Below are positions 23,001 to 31,124 of a stretch of DNA of 64,000 nucleotides, one piece after another. The translations under genes were made by a program, and so were the position numbers. The stretch is from the NCBI RefSeq assembly GCF_009299505.1, contig NZ_WBSM01000009.1, positions 1 through 64,000 of the forward strand, in the 5' to 3' direction. Source of the stretch: Bifidobacterium ramosum (lineage in GTDB: Bacteria; Actinomycetota; Actinomycetes; Actinomycetales; Bifidobacteriaceae). Positions within the stretch are counted from its first letter, which is position 1. Each line of letters opens with the position of its first letter. The notes under the pieces were generated by a model that saw only the letters and a list, made by a program, of their open reading frames with translations, was not told the origin of the DNA and made no database searches.

Positions 23001-26000
23001 CGTGTAGGAGATCGGGGTACCGTCGCGGTAGACCGGCAGATCGGTCCACGTGTGGGACCACTCATTGTCTCCGTTCAGCGTGACCTCATACTGGGTGTCC
23101 TCCATCTTCTCGCCGTTGGCGTACAGCTGCACCTTGACCGAATCGGGGCGGATCCCGTCCTGATCGTCGGCATCGTCCCACCTCTTGGTCACGGTGACCT
23201 GAGTGGTCTTCGGCGTATAGCTGTTGGTGAATGCGCAGTTCTGCACGCCGTCGCCGTCCGCCTTGCAGTCCGGGCCGCTCTGCGTGTACCCGTCGAAGCC
23301 GACAGCGGCGGTGTACTGCTCCTTGACGGAATAGGTCACGTCCTGTCCGCCCTCCTTGACGGGCAGGTCGTCCCATTCCACGGTCAGGTCGGATCCGGTG
23401 GCACTTGGACGGATCACCTGGTCCCGATTGGACAGGTGCTGTTCCTTGCCTCCGACCGTCTTGTACAGCTGGAACGTGACCACGCCACGGCCACCGTCCT
23501 GGTTGTCGCCGTCGTTCCACACCTTGGTCGCGCGAATCTTCGTGGTGGCGCTGGCATCGGTAACGGTCACGACGTTGTTGCCATTCGCATCGCTCGCGTT
23601 CTTGCCGTCCACGATCACCGTGCCGGACTCCGACACGACGATGGTGACCGGCTTGGCCGTCTGGTAACCGTTCGGCGCCTGCGTTTCGGTGAGGGTGTAG
23701 GTGCCCGGGGTCAGCTTCTCGAACGTATGCGAGGATTCGTTGTCGTTCGCCGTCCAGTACTGCGGGGCGAATGACGAATCGCCGTCCTTGGTCAGCTCGA
23801 ACGCGGCTCCAGCGAGCGGCTTGCCGCTTTCGTCCTGCTTGTTGAGCGTGAAGCTCTTCTCGATGCCGCGCTTGTTACTCACCGCCCACAGATAGGTCTG
23901 CAGGGTGGTGTGCTTGTCGTCGTCAATAACAACCGAGTACAACTCGCTGCCGTCGATCGTCGCATCTTTGTAGAACTCCCAGTTGTGGTCATTGCCCGGG
24001 AACACGATGTACTTCGTTGGCAGGTCTTTATCGACATACCCTTCTGGCGCCTTCGTCTCCGTGATCTTGTAGATGGTATCCGACTTGAGCGCCACGGCCG
24101 ACGTGTAGCCGTTGGTGCCGGAAGTCAGGCCGGAAGCGATCGTGGTCGGTTTCTTGTCAGACTCCCATGTCTTGCCTTGGGTCATGTCGACGTTGTTCAG
24201 TCGTTCCACTGTGAATTCCGCGCCGTTCAGCGGCTTGGTGGTGTCACCGTCGGCATACTTGTAGATCTGCAACGCGTTGCTGCTGAACGAGAAGCCGCCC
24301 TGGGCTTCCTGGACTTTGCCCCACTGCGTGGTTTCACTGGAGCCGCCGTTGTTGCCGTATCCCTTCAACACGATCTTGTTGCTGGCGTTGCTGGCGTTGC
24401 TGCCCGTATCCCACGTGAAGTCAGTGCCCGGCTTGAGCAGCACGGTCGCCTTGTACGTGATGGTGATCGCGCGGCCGTCCGGCACCTTGAACACGGTGGT
24501 GCGCGTGGCCGGATCATACGAATAGGTCGCTCCTAGCACTTCCTGCTTGGTGTTGGCATCCACGATGCTCACGCTGTTCATGAGCAGGGCGAGCGCCGGT
24601 CCAAGCGTATCGGTGAGTTCGAGCGTATTGCCCTTGTTCAGGGTCATCGCGCCCGGGTTCACCTGCACCGTGTAGTTGATGTACGGCGCGGTGTTCTTGT
24701 CATACGTGCCGACCTTCTTCACCAACGACGCCTTGCCGGCGGTGATCGTGCTGGTATCCGGCAGCTGCAGCGCGCCGTCCACGGAGATCTGCGCGCTGTT
24801 GGTGTACTTTATATTGTCCTTCGCCTTGGTCAGATCGGCATACGTGGTGTCGTAGACCAGATACAGGCCATTGCCGGTCTGCGCCTGGGCGAACGCGGCG
24901 CTGTTCCTGGCCAGCGTGAACGTCAGCGTGCAGTTGCCGTTGTCGATCACGCTGGCGCCGGCGAACGTGGTGCCCTTGCTGTTCATGGCGCGCAGCGAAT
25001 CGGAGACGTACACCAGCGCGCAGCTTCCGTCGTCATACTTCGGCAACGTATCGGTGATGGTCACGTCCTTGGTGCCGGACGGGATGTCATGCACCTTGAG
25101 CTCCCAGCGGAACAGATTGCGTTCCTGCGGCGTCAGCTTGTTACCATCGGTCTTGTCTCCGGTGTAACGGTTGCCTTTGCTGAGGTTGTCGATCACCGGC
25201 TTGTAGTTCGCGTCGGCGTCCTTCTTCACGAAGTTCACGGTGTTGTAGAACTTCGTGCCGTCGGGGGTGCCGACCTTCACCTGGGACGAGTAGAAGATGT
25301 ACAGCTTGGTGTTTTGGGGGATCGCGTCGTTGAACGTGATCTTGAACGATTTGCGGTCGGCGGCGATCGTCTTCGTGACGTTGCCCGTGTATTTGTTCTT
25401 CCTGTCCTTGTCGAGGTAGATCGTGATGTCATCGGCATTGGCACTGACCAGCTGGTAGTCGCCATACGTCTTGCCGTTCTCGTCCTGATCGACGGTGTCG
25501 GTGAGCACCTTGCCGGCCGGAAGGTTGTCCTTGGCCGTAAAGGTCGTCATCCACTGCAGCGTCTGCTTTTCGGTGGCAGAGCCGACATACGACTTCGACA
25601 GGTTCACGGCGTCTTGGCCGATGGTCACCGAACCCGAACCGGAGGACGTGCCGCTGCCGTCGCCCGGCGTGATTTCCGCGCGGTTGGTGTACTTGTCCTT
25701 GTCGCCGCTGCCTTCTTCAGGCACTTTATCGACCTTCGTGGTGTACGTGATGCGGTACTCGGCGTATGGCTTCGTATTGTCGGTCGGAAGGTTCGGCAAC
25801 GTGGCCTTGCCGCTCTTCAGATCCTCCCACGACACGGTGGTGACGTCGGGATTGCCGTCATACCACCGCGTGTGCATGGACGTGATCGTGATGTCGCCGG
25901 TGGGCTCCTGCAGTCCCTGACCCAGAATGTCCTGAACCAGGGTCTTCGTCTTCATCGTGGCACCGGGGTCGGGAACCACGGTGATCGTCCACGTAATGCT

Positions 26001-27221
26001 TGCCGTGCCGTCCCCGTTGGTGCTGGCGGAGCCCTTCTTCTCGACGGTCCAGCTGTTGTTGATCCATATCGACTGCGACGTCTCCTTCTTCGTGGTGTCG
26101 TTGTCGCTGGAATACTTGACCGTGTTCCTCACCAAGGCGGTGTTCTTGTCGGCCTTGATGGCGTCGCTGACCGCCTGCCTGTCGACCTTCACATAGTACT
26201 TGACGTGCAGCTGCTCGCCGTCCTTCATATGGTCGATGTTGACGCTGAAGCTGTGCTCGTCCTTCTTGAGCACGCTCCAATCACCGGTGTACGGCTTGCT
26301 GAGCTCTTGATCGGTGTAGATCTCGAGCGGCGGGTCGGTCTGCAGGTTGAGCAGATTTCCCATCGTGTCGTCCAGCCGCACGTTATCGTTGGTGCCCGTG
26401 GATTTGACGTCCACCACGAAATAGAACACGGACGGATCATCCGTGGACACGGCGCCGTTCTTATAGGCGCTCAGCTGGTGGATCGGCGCGATGTCGACTT
26501 CGACCTTGCCGTAGCCGGGGAACTCGAATTCGGTTTTGCCGCCGTCGTTGCCATCTGTGGCCTTAGAGGTGATGGTGCCGTTGGCGGTGACGAACGCCGT
26601 TACGTTGCCGCCGCTCTCGCCGGAGGTATCGGCCCTGGTGTACGTGGCGACGATGTGGTTGCCGTTGATGGTAAACGAACCGCATACATTGCCGTCACCG
26701 CAGAGCATGTTGATGGGACCTTCGGACTGGAAGGCGATGCCGGCCGGCAGATCGTACGTGAAGGTGTCGCCCTCCCCGATAGTGATGTCCTTGTTGGGAA
26801 CCTTCCAGTGCAACTGCACCTTGACCGAATCCCCGTAGTTCACGCTCATGCCGGGGGTGTAATCCTTGCCGCCGATGATGACCTTGGTCTCGTCGCCATC
26901 CACCCAGCCGCTTTGCGCGCCGCTCAGGTCATAGTTGGCGGCCGCGTTTGCCGCGGGGGCCACGAGGACACAGGCGAGCAGCGTGGCGATGGCGACGAAC
27001 AGCGCCGTGGCCTTGGTGGCGAGGGTGCGGGTGCCGTGGTTTGCCTCGTCATACACGCGTACGGGCGGCTCCGCGTTGCCAAACGTCACTGCACTGGACG
27101 ACCGGGAGGCGCTTGCGAACGCGAACGTTCGCATTGCGACTGCTCGCAGCCACCCGACAACCCACCTTGCGAACGTTGTCATAACCGAGCGCATCGGTTG
27201 CTGATCTCTCCGGTTGTCCAT
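20034..27221 (-). CDS. giant LPXTG-anchored adhesin with SpaA/CnaB repeats
   Basis: 2,395-residue wall protein. A signal segment ends near residue 90 at APAANA, preceded by an unusually long charged extension. Next come ~880 residues of Thr/Asp-rich beta modules resembling collagen-binding or pilin adhesion domains. From ~987 to ~2,320 there are roughly eleven SpaA/CnaB modules with the E-box pattern [Y-x-L-x-E-T-x-A-P-x-G-Y] and VxVxKxW starts, expected to hold Lys-Asn isopeptide bonds. The sorting signal LPNTGG (~2,341), a hydrophobic stretch and a basic tail close the protein. ATG 27221 follows AGGAGAG. An alternative GTG start at VYDEANHG would give a normal-length signal peptide. Confidence 0.92.
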   Translation of the reverse strand: MDNRRDQQPMRSVMTTFARWVVGWLRAVAMRTFAFASASRSSSAVTFGNAEPPVRVYDEANHGTRTLATKATALFVAIATLLACVLVAPAANAAANYDLSGAQSGWVDGDETKVIIGGKDYTPGMSVNYGDSVKVQLHWKVPNKDITIGEGDTFTYDLPAGIAFQSEGPINMLCGDGNVCGSFTINGNHIVATYTRADTSGESGGNVTAFVTANGTITSKATDGNDGGKTEFEFPGYGKVEVDIAPIHQLSAYKNGAVSTDDPSVFYFVVDVKSTGTNDNVRLDDTMGNLLNLQTDPPLEIYTDQELSKPYTGDWSVLKKDEHSFSVNIDHMKDGEQLHVKYYVKVDRQAVSDAIKADKNTALVRNTVKYSSDNDTTKKETSQSIWINNSWTVEKKGSASTNGDGTASITWTITVVPDPGATMKTKTLVQDILGQGLQEPTGDITITSMHTRWYDGNPDVTTVSWEDLKSGKATLPNLPTDNTKPYAEYRITYTTKVDKVPEEGSGDKDKYTNRAEITPGDGSGTSSGSGSVTIGQDAVNLSKSYVGSATEKQTLQWMTTFTAKDNLPAGKVLTDTVDQDENGKTYGDYQLVSANADDITIYLDKDRKNKYTGNVTKTIAADRKSFKITFNDAIPQNTKLYIFYSSQVKVGTPDGTKFYNTVNFVKKDADANYKPVIDNLSKGNRYTGDKTDGNKLTPQERNLFRWELKVHDIPSGTKDVTITDTLPKYDDGSCALVYVSDSLRAMNSKGTTFAGASVIDNGNCTLTFTLARNSAAFAQAQTGNGLYLVYDTTYADLTKAKDNIKYTNSAQISVDGALQLPDTSTITAGKASLVKKVGTYDKNTAPYINYTVQVNPGAMTLNKGNTLELTDTLGPALALLMNSVSIVDANTKQEVLGATYSYDPATRTTVFKVPDGRAITITYKATVLLKPGTDFTWDTGSNASNASNKIVLKGYGNNGGSSETTQWGKVQEAQGGFSFSSNALQIYKYADGDTTKPLNGAEFTVERLNNVDMTQGKTWESDKKPTTIASGLTSGTNGYTSAVALKSDTIYKITETKAPEGYVDKDLPTKYIVFPGNDHNWEFYKDATIDGSELYSVVIDDDKHTTLQTYLWAVSNKRGIEKSFTLNKQDESGKPLAGAAFELTKDGDSSFAPQYWTANDNESSHTFEKLTPGTYTLTETQAPNGYQTAKPVTIVVSESGTVIVDGKNASDANGNNVVTVTDASATTKIRATKVWNDGDNQDGGRGVVTFQLYKTVGGKEQHLSNRDQVIRPSATGSDLTVEWDDLPVKEGGQDVTYSVKEQYTAAVGFDGYTQSGPDCKADGDGVQNCAFTNSYTPKTTQVTVTKRWDDADDQDGIRPDSVKVQLYANGEKMEDTQYEVTLNGDNEWSHTWTDLPVYRDGTPISYTVKEDKVPNGYAVTVNGNATDGFVVTNTHRPESAEVYISKRDLGGNEIDGAVMRITGVETESGEKIEPIQWKSEAGKSHQVKLEPGQYTLTEILAPSGYEKADPVNFTVERDENDADKLIVKVNGQQQSTVTMTDAYTTHTVKVSKQSLTNGVGEIAGAELQITGTTLSGESIDPIGWTSDGSTKSVKLVPGSYKLHEKKSPSGYQPAPDITFTVALDGTVTVDGVAQDDGKIVMIDAPDETNVTVSKVAVSGTTELEGAVFELTGTTFEKNSVSERWTSSADGPKTFQLADGTYTLKEVKAPKGYDLIADPIAFTVSQGKVIVGDKAQSGNLIRVEDALKQYTRVSVRKRWEDSRNSENLREGLTIYAILQRNGKALATEGECTSGSNGYCVQLNDDNNWAYDWTGLPRNDDEGNRYSYTVSETIIDTSEKDANGKTHKDYYHSSIDKNQGVNGAEFTIYNIHQPSSVDIELEKDWKDGDNQDGLRPADGIGIQVYGDAKCSSVGDDGEAVEATCSDLLITTKLKPNADGEWKWTLENLPKVNKDGKEYTFRVVEDPVPGYNGYDLQGQCASDDKDKDGKPVCTTEISKTDADEQKGVNEKFTITNTHTPATTAVTVNKVWSDNDNFNGKRPDSVTIWLLSSIWDGSNGWPVPQNRECVGTKVVGVSCAVLTVKNAAPKAAASVADGSDGGAGSGSSTADTDPNVWTYTFKNLPKYYKGKQVNYSVTEEAVDDYTPLVKVMKSAAVTDDTATETATQTENGGTMQANAADSDTTVLQLTNTNTPETTSVPVRKAWGDHGNATGVRPKAIWVQIYERTTGTTGTTLTEAAGNQVTVNGSAFSNADLTGLKPVGSPVKLDDTNSWAYIFGATDDKDSHGVQRTLSKYKTYEVREVTEPDENGKYQPVSSVDGYQPPIITGSQDGKGYTITNTIIPTLPNTGGEGLARTMLFGLAFIALSGAFLASQLRDGNGMMIGGMRRGKHGKKGGAR

Positions 27222-27540
27222 AACTCTCCTCACGGCGCATTCGTCATTGAGCCGACATCTACAGACCCTTTGTCAACCAATATACCCCCGACACGCGGCC
27301 GTTTGCAAACCTTCGCAAAACTTGCTAATTAACGCGCGGTAAATAAGTTGAAATCACCCCAAAGCAAACGTACGCAATCGTAAGCATTCCCGAGCAATCC
27401 TGTCATTGCAAAGCGTCACGCATCACTTCGACACACTCCCCCGTACTCCCATCCACTGCATACCTTCGCATCACCATCGCGCTCCCCTCCCCCAACAGCA
27501 ACCATCCGACCACACCCGCACCTTACAATCACTATTCCTT

Positions 27541-27557
27541 AACGGACATACAGCCGA
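27541..27557. repeat. half copy of the palindromic element (left arm only)
   Basis: AACGGACATACAGCCGA without the opposite arm, 51 bp before copy 6. Confidence 0.82.
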
Positions 27558-27591
27558 CCATCCCCACCCCACCTCACAGTCACCAACCCCC

Positions 27592-27639
27592 AACGGACAT
27601 ACAGCCGATCGGACCAAGCAAATCGACTGTATGTCCGTT
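27592..27639. repeat. palindromic intergenic element, copy 6
   Basis: Right arm carries CGACTG instead of CGGCTG. The inner sequence CGGACCAAGCA is nearly the same as that of copy 9 on the other side of the ATPase gene. Confidence 0.93.
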
Positions 27640-27683
27640 AGGGAGAGAGCCGCATACTCACATACGCATACGCCACCAACAAA

Positions 27684-27730
27684 GACGGACAACCAGCTGA
27701 TTTCGGTATCCCAATCGGCTGGTTGTCCGT
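27684..27730. repeat. palindromic intergenic element, copy 7 (ACAACC subtype)
   Basis: Arms GACGGACAACCAGCTGATT and AATCGGCTGGTTGTCCGT: AACC in the left arm is matched by GGTT in the right. Loop TCGGTATCCC is identical to that of copy 10. Confidence 0.92.
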
Positions 27731-27796
27731 CAGGAACAGAAAACTGCGATCACGCAAATCACAGCAGTAACCCGCACCCCACAGTCACCAACCCCC

Positions 27797-27844
27797 AACG
27801 GACATACAGCCGATTTCGGTACCTGTTTCGGCTGTATGTCCGCT
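27797..27844. repeat. palindromic intergenic element, copy 8
   Basis: Standard ATACAG subtype; final CCGCT replaces CCGTT. It is preceded by the same CACCAACCCCC string as copy 6. Confidence 0.92.
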
Positions 27845-27911
27845 GAGAGAGGAACACAGCGTCTAATGCCAAATCAGACACCTACCCCACCCTTTCTTTA
27901 GATATTTTTAT

Positions 27912-27944
27912 ATTGTTTTAGATTGTTTTAGATTTTGATACACT
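27912..27944 (+). promoter_or_regulatory. A+T-rich promoter with tandem ATTGTTTTAG repeats
   Basis: ATTGTTTTAG at 27912-27921 and 27922-27931 followed by ATTTTGATACACT; TACACT (27939-27944) is a plausible -10 box. Very low GC for this genome. Confidence 0.5.
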
Positions 27945-27984
27945 ACACATAAACACAGGACAGCGAAGCTGCATCGGAGGAGCC

Positions 27985-29130
27985 ATGTCACGCACTAGAA
28001 CCAACCCTTTCAAACCCAGCGCCGGGCATCTACCGCCGACTCTGATCGGTCGAGACATCATCCTCTCCGATTTCGAAGAAGGACTGGACAACGGTTCCGG
28101 GGCACCAGGACGACTCATGCGCGTGACCGGCGCTCGAGGGGTCGGGAAAACGGTTATGCTTACCGAATTCCGCCGCATCGCCGAACAACGCGGCTGGCAG
28201 ACGCTCAGCGAAACGGCATCCTCCGGCATGACACAGCGGCTCATTGACAGCATGCAGCCGCAGAAGGGCAATTTCAGTCTATCGTTCGAACCATCCGTCA
28301 GCGTCATGAACATCGGCGGCAGTCTTGGAGGACTGCACTATGAACGTTCCCGGATGCCTTTGACGCTACGTCAAGCCATGAGCACACGACTCGACGAACT
28401 GGAGCGGCATGGCAACGGGTTGCTGATCACCATCGACGAAGCCCAAGCCGCCGACCGCGACGACATGGTATCCATCGCCACCGCAATTCAGCATCTGACG
28501 AGCGAAAACCGAAATCTGGCGTTCGTATTCGCCGGACTCCCGTCAATGACCTCACGCTGGCTCAATGACGATGTCATGACCTTCTTGCGTCGGGCACAAC
28601 CAGAACGCCTCGGAGACGTACCGCTGTCGGAAGTCTCGCAGGCGCTCACCTCCACCTTCCGCGAGACCGGTGTGGAACTCGACGGCGAACCATTACAGAT
28701 CGCAACCGAGGCGACCGCTGGCTACCCCTTTATGATCCAACTCGTGGGATATCACATCTGGCGAATCGCCATTCGCAACCATAACGTCGACGAATCGTTC
28801 ACGGTATCCGTTAACGAGGCCGAAGCCGGCGTGCGCGACGCCCTCAGCCGGCTCGGCGATACGGTTCACGGCCCGGAACTCGACGGACTGTCACCGATCG
28901 ACCGCACATATCTGCTGGCGATGGCACAGGACGACGGACCATCATCGACATCCACGATCGCAGAACGCATGGGCAAGGATGTGAAATACGCGGGCATCTA
29001 CCGCATGCGGCTGATCGAAGCGCAGGTGATCGAAGACCGCGGATACGGCAAGGTGGATTTCGCAATACCGTATCTCAGGGAATATCTACGCGAACATGCT
29101 GCATACATTCGCATGACGACGGAATCGTAA
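27985..29130 (+). CDS. orphan AAA-type ATPase with C-terminal winged helix
   Basis: 381 residues. P-loop GARGVGKT (near 49), Walker B LLITIDEAQ (near 150) and a following sensor-like FVFAGLPS segment define an AAA_16/archaeal-ATPase-type NTPase. The last ~110 residues look like a winged-helix domain. Proteins of this build act as signalling NTPases or in defence and mobile-element settings, but no partner gene is adjacent, so no function is assigned. CGGAGGAGCC precedes ATG. Both flanks carry palindromic element pairs with matching loops, and the promoter is A+T-rich, which together suggest an inserted or exchanged locus. Confidence 0.8.
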   Translation: MSRTRTNPFKPSAGHLPPTLIGRDIILSDFEEGLDNGSGAPGRLMRVTGARGVGKTVMLTEFRRIAEQRGWQTLSETASSGMTQRLIDSMQPQKGNFSLSFEPSVSVMNIGGSLGGLHYERSRMPLTLRQAMSTRLDELERHGNGLLITIDEAQAADRDDMVSIATAIQHLTSENRNLAFVFAGLPSMTSRWLNDDVMTFLRRAQPERLGDVPLSEVSQALTSTFRETGVELDGEPLQIATEATAGYPFMIQLVGYHIWRIAIRNHNVDESFTVSVNEAEAGVRDALSRLGDTVHGPELDGLSPIDRTYLLAMAQDDGPSSTSTIAERMGKDVKYAGIYRMRLIEAQVIEDRGYGKVDFAIPYLREYLREHAAYIRMTTES

Positions 29131-29140
29131 CGGCTCTCTT

Positions 29141-29188
29141 GACGGACATACAGCCGATCGGACCGGGCAAATCGACTGTATGTCCGTT
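29141..29188. repeat. palindromic intergenic element, copy 9
   Basis: Loop region CGGACCGGGCA and the CGACTG right-arm change match copy 6. First base is G instead of A. Confidence 0.93.
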
Positions 29189-29263
29189 AAGAAAAAGCCA
29201 CAGCCACACAGGCGGCACACAGCCACGTTCCCCGCCCCAACCCGTCACGGTCACCAACTCCTT

Positions 29264-29311
29264 AACGGACATACAGCCGATTTCGGTATCCCAATCGGCT
29301 GTATGTCCGTT
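29264..29311. repeat. palindromic intergenic element, copy 10
   Basis: Perfect consensus arms; loop TCGGTATCCC identical to copy 7, although copy 7 belongs to the ACAACC subtype. Lies 31 nt before the end of the DUF4032 gene. Confidence 0.95.
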
Positions 29312-29342
29312 GAAAGAGAGCACCACGGACGAACGCTACGGC

Positions 29343-30767
29343 TCAGTGGCTCCAAACCGCGGCATCCGGATCATCGTCCGGATTGTAGCCATCGTCGTCA
29401 TAATCGCCGGAACCCTCGTTGTACGTATACTCGTCGTCCACCACGCCCGAATCGGCCTCGGCATTCAACGCATCCACGTCCTTCTTATCCAGCTTGTACT
29501 GCGGCAGCACGTTCTCGATGTAGCTCTTCACGGCCTCGCCCATCGGCACATCATGACCGGCCTTCTCCGCAAGGAACCACCGATGATCCAGCACCTCGTG
29601 GAAGAACTGCGCCGGCTCGATCTGCGAACGGTACTCGCGCGGAATCATACGCACCGTCGGCTCGTACACCTCACGCATCCAGTCCGTCGCGACGATCTCC
29701 AACTCCTCGCCCTCACGCCACGTCGACGCACGGTACGCATCCAGATCGTTTAGCAGACGACGCGCCTGGTTCTCCTGCACGTCCAAACCGGTCAGACGCA
29801 GCAGCTTACGCGACGCATACCCCGCATCGACCACGCGCGGCCGCACCAGCACACGCTTGCCGTCGTCCGCGGTCTTCATCTCCAGCTCGTCCACGTCGAA
29901 ACCGAGCTCGTTGAGCTTGTTGACGCGCTTCTCGATCTTCCACATCTCGTCCGGGCCGAACTTGTCCGTATCCGTCAACGCGCTCCACAGCGAGTGGTAG
30001 CGCTCCGCAAGCCGGTTGCCGACCTCGATCTCGTCCACGTCGCTCGGCAGCAGGCGACCGGAAGCAAGATCCATGAGTTCGCCGATGATGTTCGTGCGCG
30101 CAAGATCGATATCGTACTCGCGCTGGCCCTCGGTCAGGTTCACATGCAGATCGCCGGTTTCGGCGTCGACCAGGAACGCGGAGAACGCGTCGGCGTCGCG
30201 CAGGAACAGGACGTTCGACAGCGACACATCACCCCAGTAGAAGCCGGCGAGATGCAGGCGGACCATGAGGACGGCCAGCGCGTCGATCAGGCGTTCGGCG
30301 GTGTCCGGGCGCAGGTTGCGGGCGAACAGCGCGCGGTACGGCAGCGAGAACTTGAGATGCTTCGTGACGAGGATCGCCTCGAGCGGCTCGCCTTCGCGGT
30401 TATGACGGCCCGTGACCACGGCGATCGGCTGGACCGTGGGCAGGTCGAGCTTCTGCAGACGACGCAGCAGCTCATACTCGCGCTCGGCGACCTGACGGGT
30501 GATCTCCTTCATCGCGTACACCTCGTCGCCCACGTGCACGAAACGCACGACGTGGCGGGAGATGCCTCGCGGCAGGTTGGCGAGCAGCTCCTGCGGCCAC
30601 GTGGCGAGCGGCTTCTCCCACGGGAGCGTGAACATCTTCGGGTTCGAGCTGGCAGCGGTGATCTTCAGCGCCTGCGGCTCGTGGGATTCGGCGGACGCAT
30701 CCTCGGCTTTGACGGATGTGGCCTTGAGGGCGCGCGGGTCCAGTTGGGACAAATCGTTTACTTCCAT
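29343..30767 (-). CDS. DUF4032 / LPS-kinase-like protein
   Basis: 474-residue soluble protein with a kinase-like fold: Lys in DEVYAMKE (near 85), catalytic-loop-like GFYWGDVSLSNVLF (near 180), then a metal-binding-like FLVDAETGD. This is the pattern of lipopolysaccharide-kinase-related and DUF4032 proteins common in Actinobacteria, whose substrates are unknown. The C-terminal third is the DUF4032 part (REYRSQIEPAQFFHEVLDHRWFLAE) and ends in an acidic tail. No clear ribosome site precedes ATG 30767, so the start is uncertain. It stands alone; its 3' end faces the repeat-flanked ATPase gene. Confidence 0.82.
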   Translation of the reverse strand: MEVNDLSQLDPRALKATSVKAEDASAESHEPQALKITAASSNPKMFTLPWEKPLATWPQELLANLPRGISRHVVRFVHVGDEVYAMKEITRQVAEREYELLRRLQKLDLPTVQPIAVVTGRHNREGEPLEAILVTKHLKFSLPYRALFARNLRPDTAERLIDALAVLMVRLHLAGFYWGDVSLSNVLFLRDADAFSAFLVDAETGDLHVNLTEGQREYDIDLARTNIIGELMDLASGRLLPSDVDEIEVGNRLAERYHSLWSALTDTDKFGPDEMWKIEKRVNKLNELGFDVDELEMKTADDGKRVLVRPRVVDAGYASRKLLRLTGLDVQENQARRLLNDLDAYRASTWREGEELEIVATDWMREVYEPTVRMIPREYRSQIEPAQFFHEVLDHRWFLAEKAGHDVPMGEAVKSYIENVLPQYKLDKKDVDALNAEADSGVVDDEYTYNEGSGDYDDDGYNPDDDPDAAVWSH

Positions 30768-30922
30768 AAGGTTCTATGGTACTTGCACAGGCGGAACGGC
30801 TTGCGGGGTTGGGCAGGGGTGAGCGAGGCCGGTGCCGATGGGTGGCGTGGACGCCGGCTGCAGCAGACGGCGGTCCGGGAGCGCACCAGGCATCGCGTCG
30901 CCGTACCGCCCGCGTATCGCGT

Positions 30923-30968
30923 GGCAGGAAACGCTCGCTGACGCTCCGCTCAGCGAGCGTTTCCTGCC
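30923..30968. repeat. second palindrome family, copy A
   Basis: 19-bp perfect inverted repeat with arm GGCAGGAAACGCTCGCTGA around an 8-nt loop. It is unrelated in sequence to the 48-bp element. A degenerate relative is at 35443. Confidence 0.85.
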
Positions 30969-31000
30969 ATGCGATCACAGAGACGCACACCGGCAACAAG

Positions 31001-31028
31001 AAAGGCCCCGCTACTACGCGGGGCCTTT
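31001..31028. terminator. terminator downstream of ugpC
   Basis: AAAGGCCCCGC / GCGGGGCCTTT, an 11-bp stem with loop TACTAC. On the minus strand it reads into CTTTCTTGTTG, fitting termination of ugpC. A second hairpin, TTGGTGCGG / CCGCACCAA, lies at 31071-31095. Confidence 0.8.
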
Positions 31029-31124
31029 CCAACGAGGCCTAAGAGAGGAAGAGAATGCCTCGTTTAATGGTTGGTGCGGTTATCTCCCGCACCAAGTATC
31101 TATCGGGCCAAGATGGCCGATCGA

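Larger units (their letters stand above)
27222..27984. other. 763-bp divergent gap rich in palindromic elements
   Basis: Contains one half and three full copies of the palindromic element, the presumed adhesin promoter (TATATT on the minus strand at 27279-27284, about 58 nt upstream of the start) and an A+T-rich promoter for the ATPase gene. A near-match to a LacI-type site, CGCAATCGTAAGCA, lies at 27373-27386. CACAGTCACCAACCCCCAACGG is duplicated ahead of two elements (ending at 27596 and 27801). No gene is seen. Confidence 0.55.

Noticed and set aside
27406..27846. Small plus-strand protein across the element cluster
   Set aside because: It is translated palindromic repeat (QRTYSRF-type peptides recur wherever the element is read).
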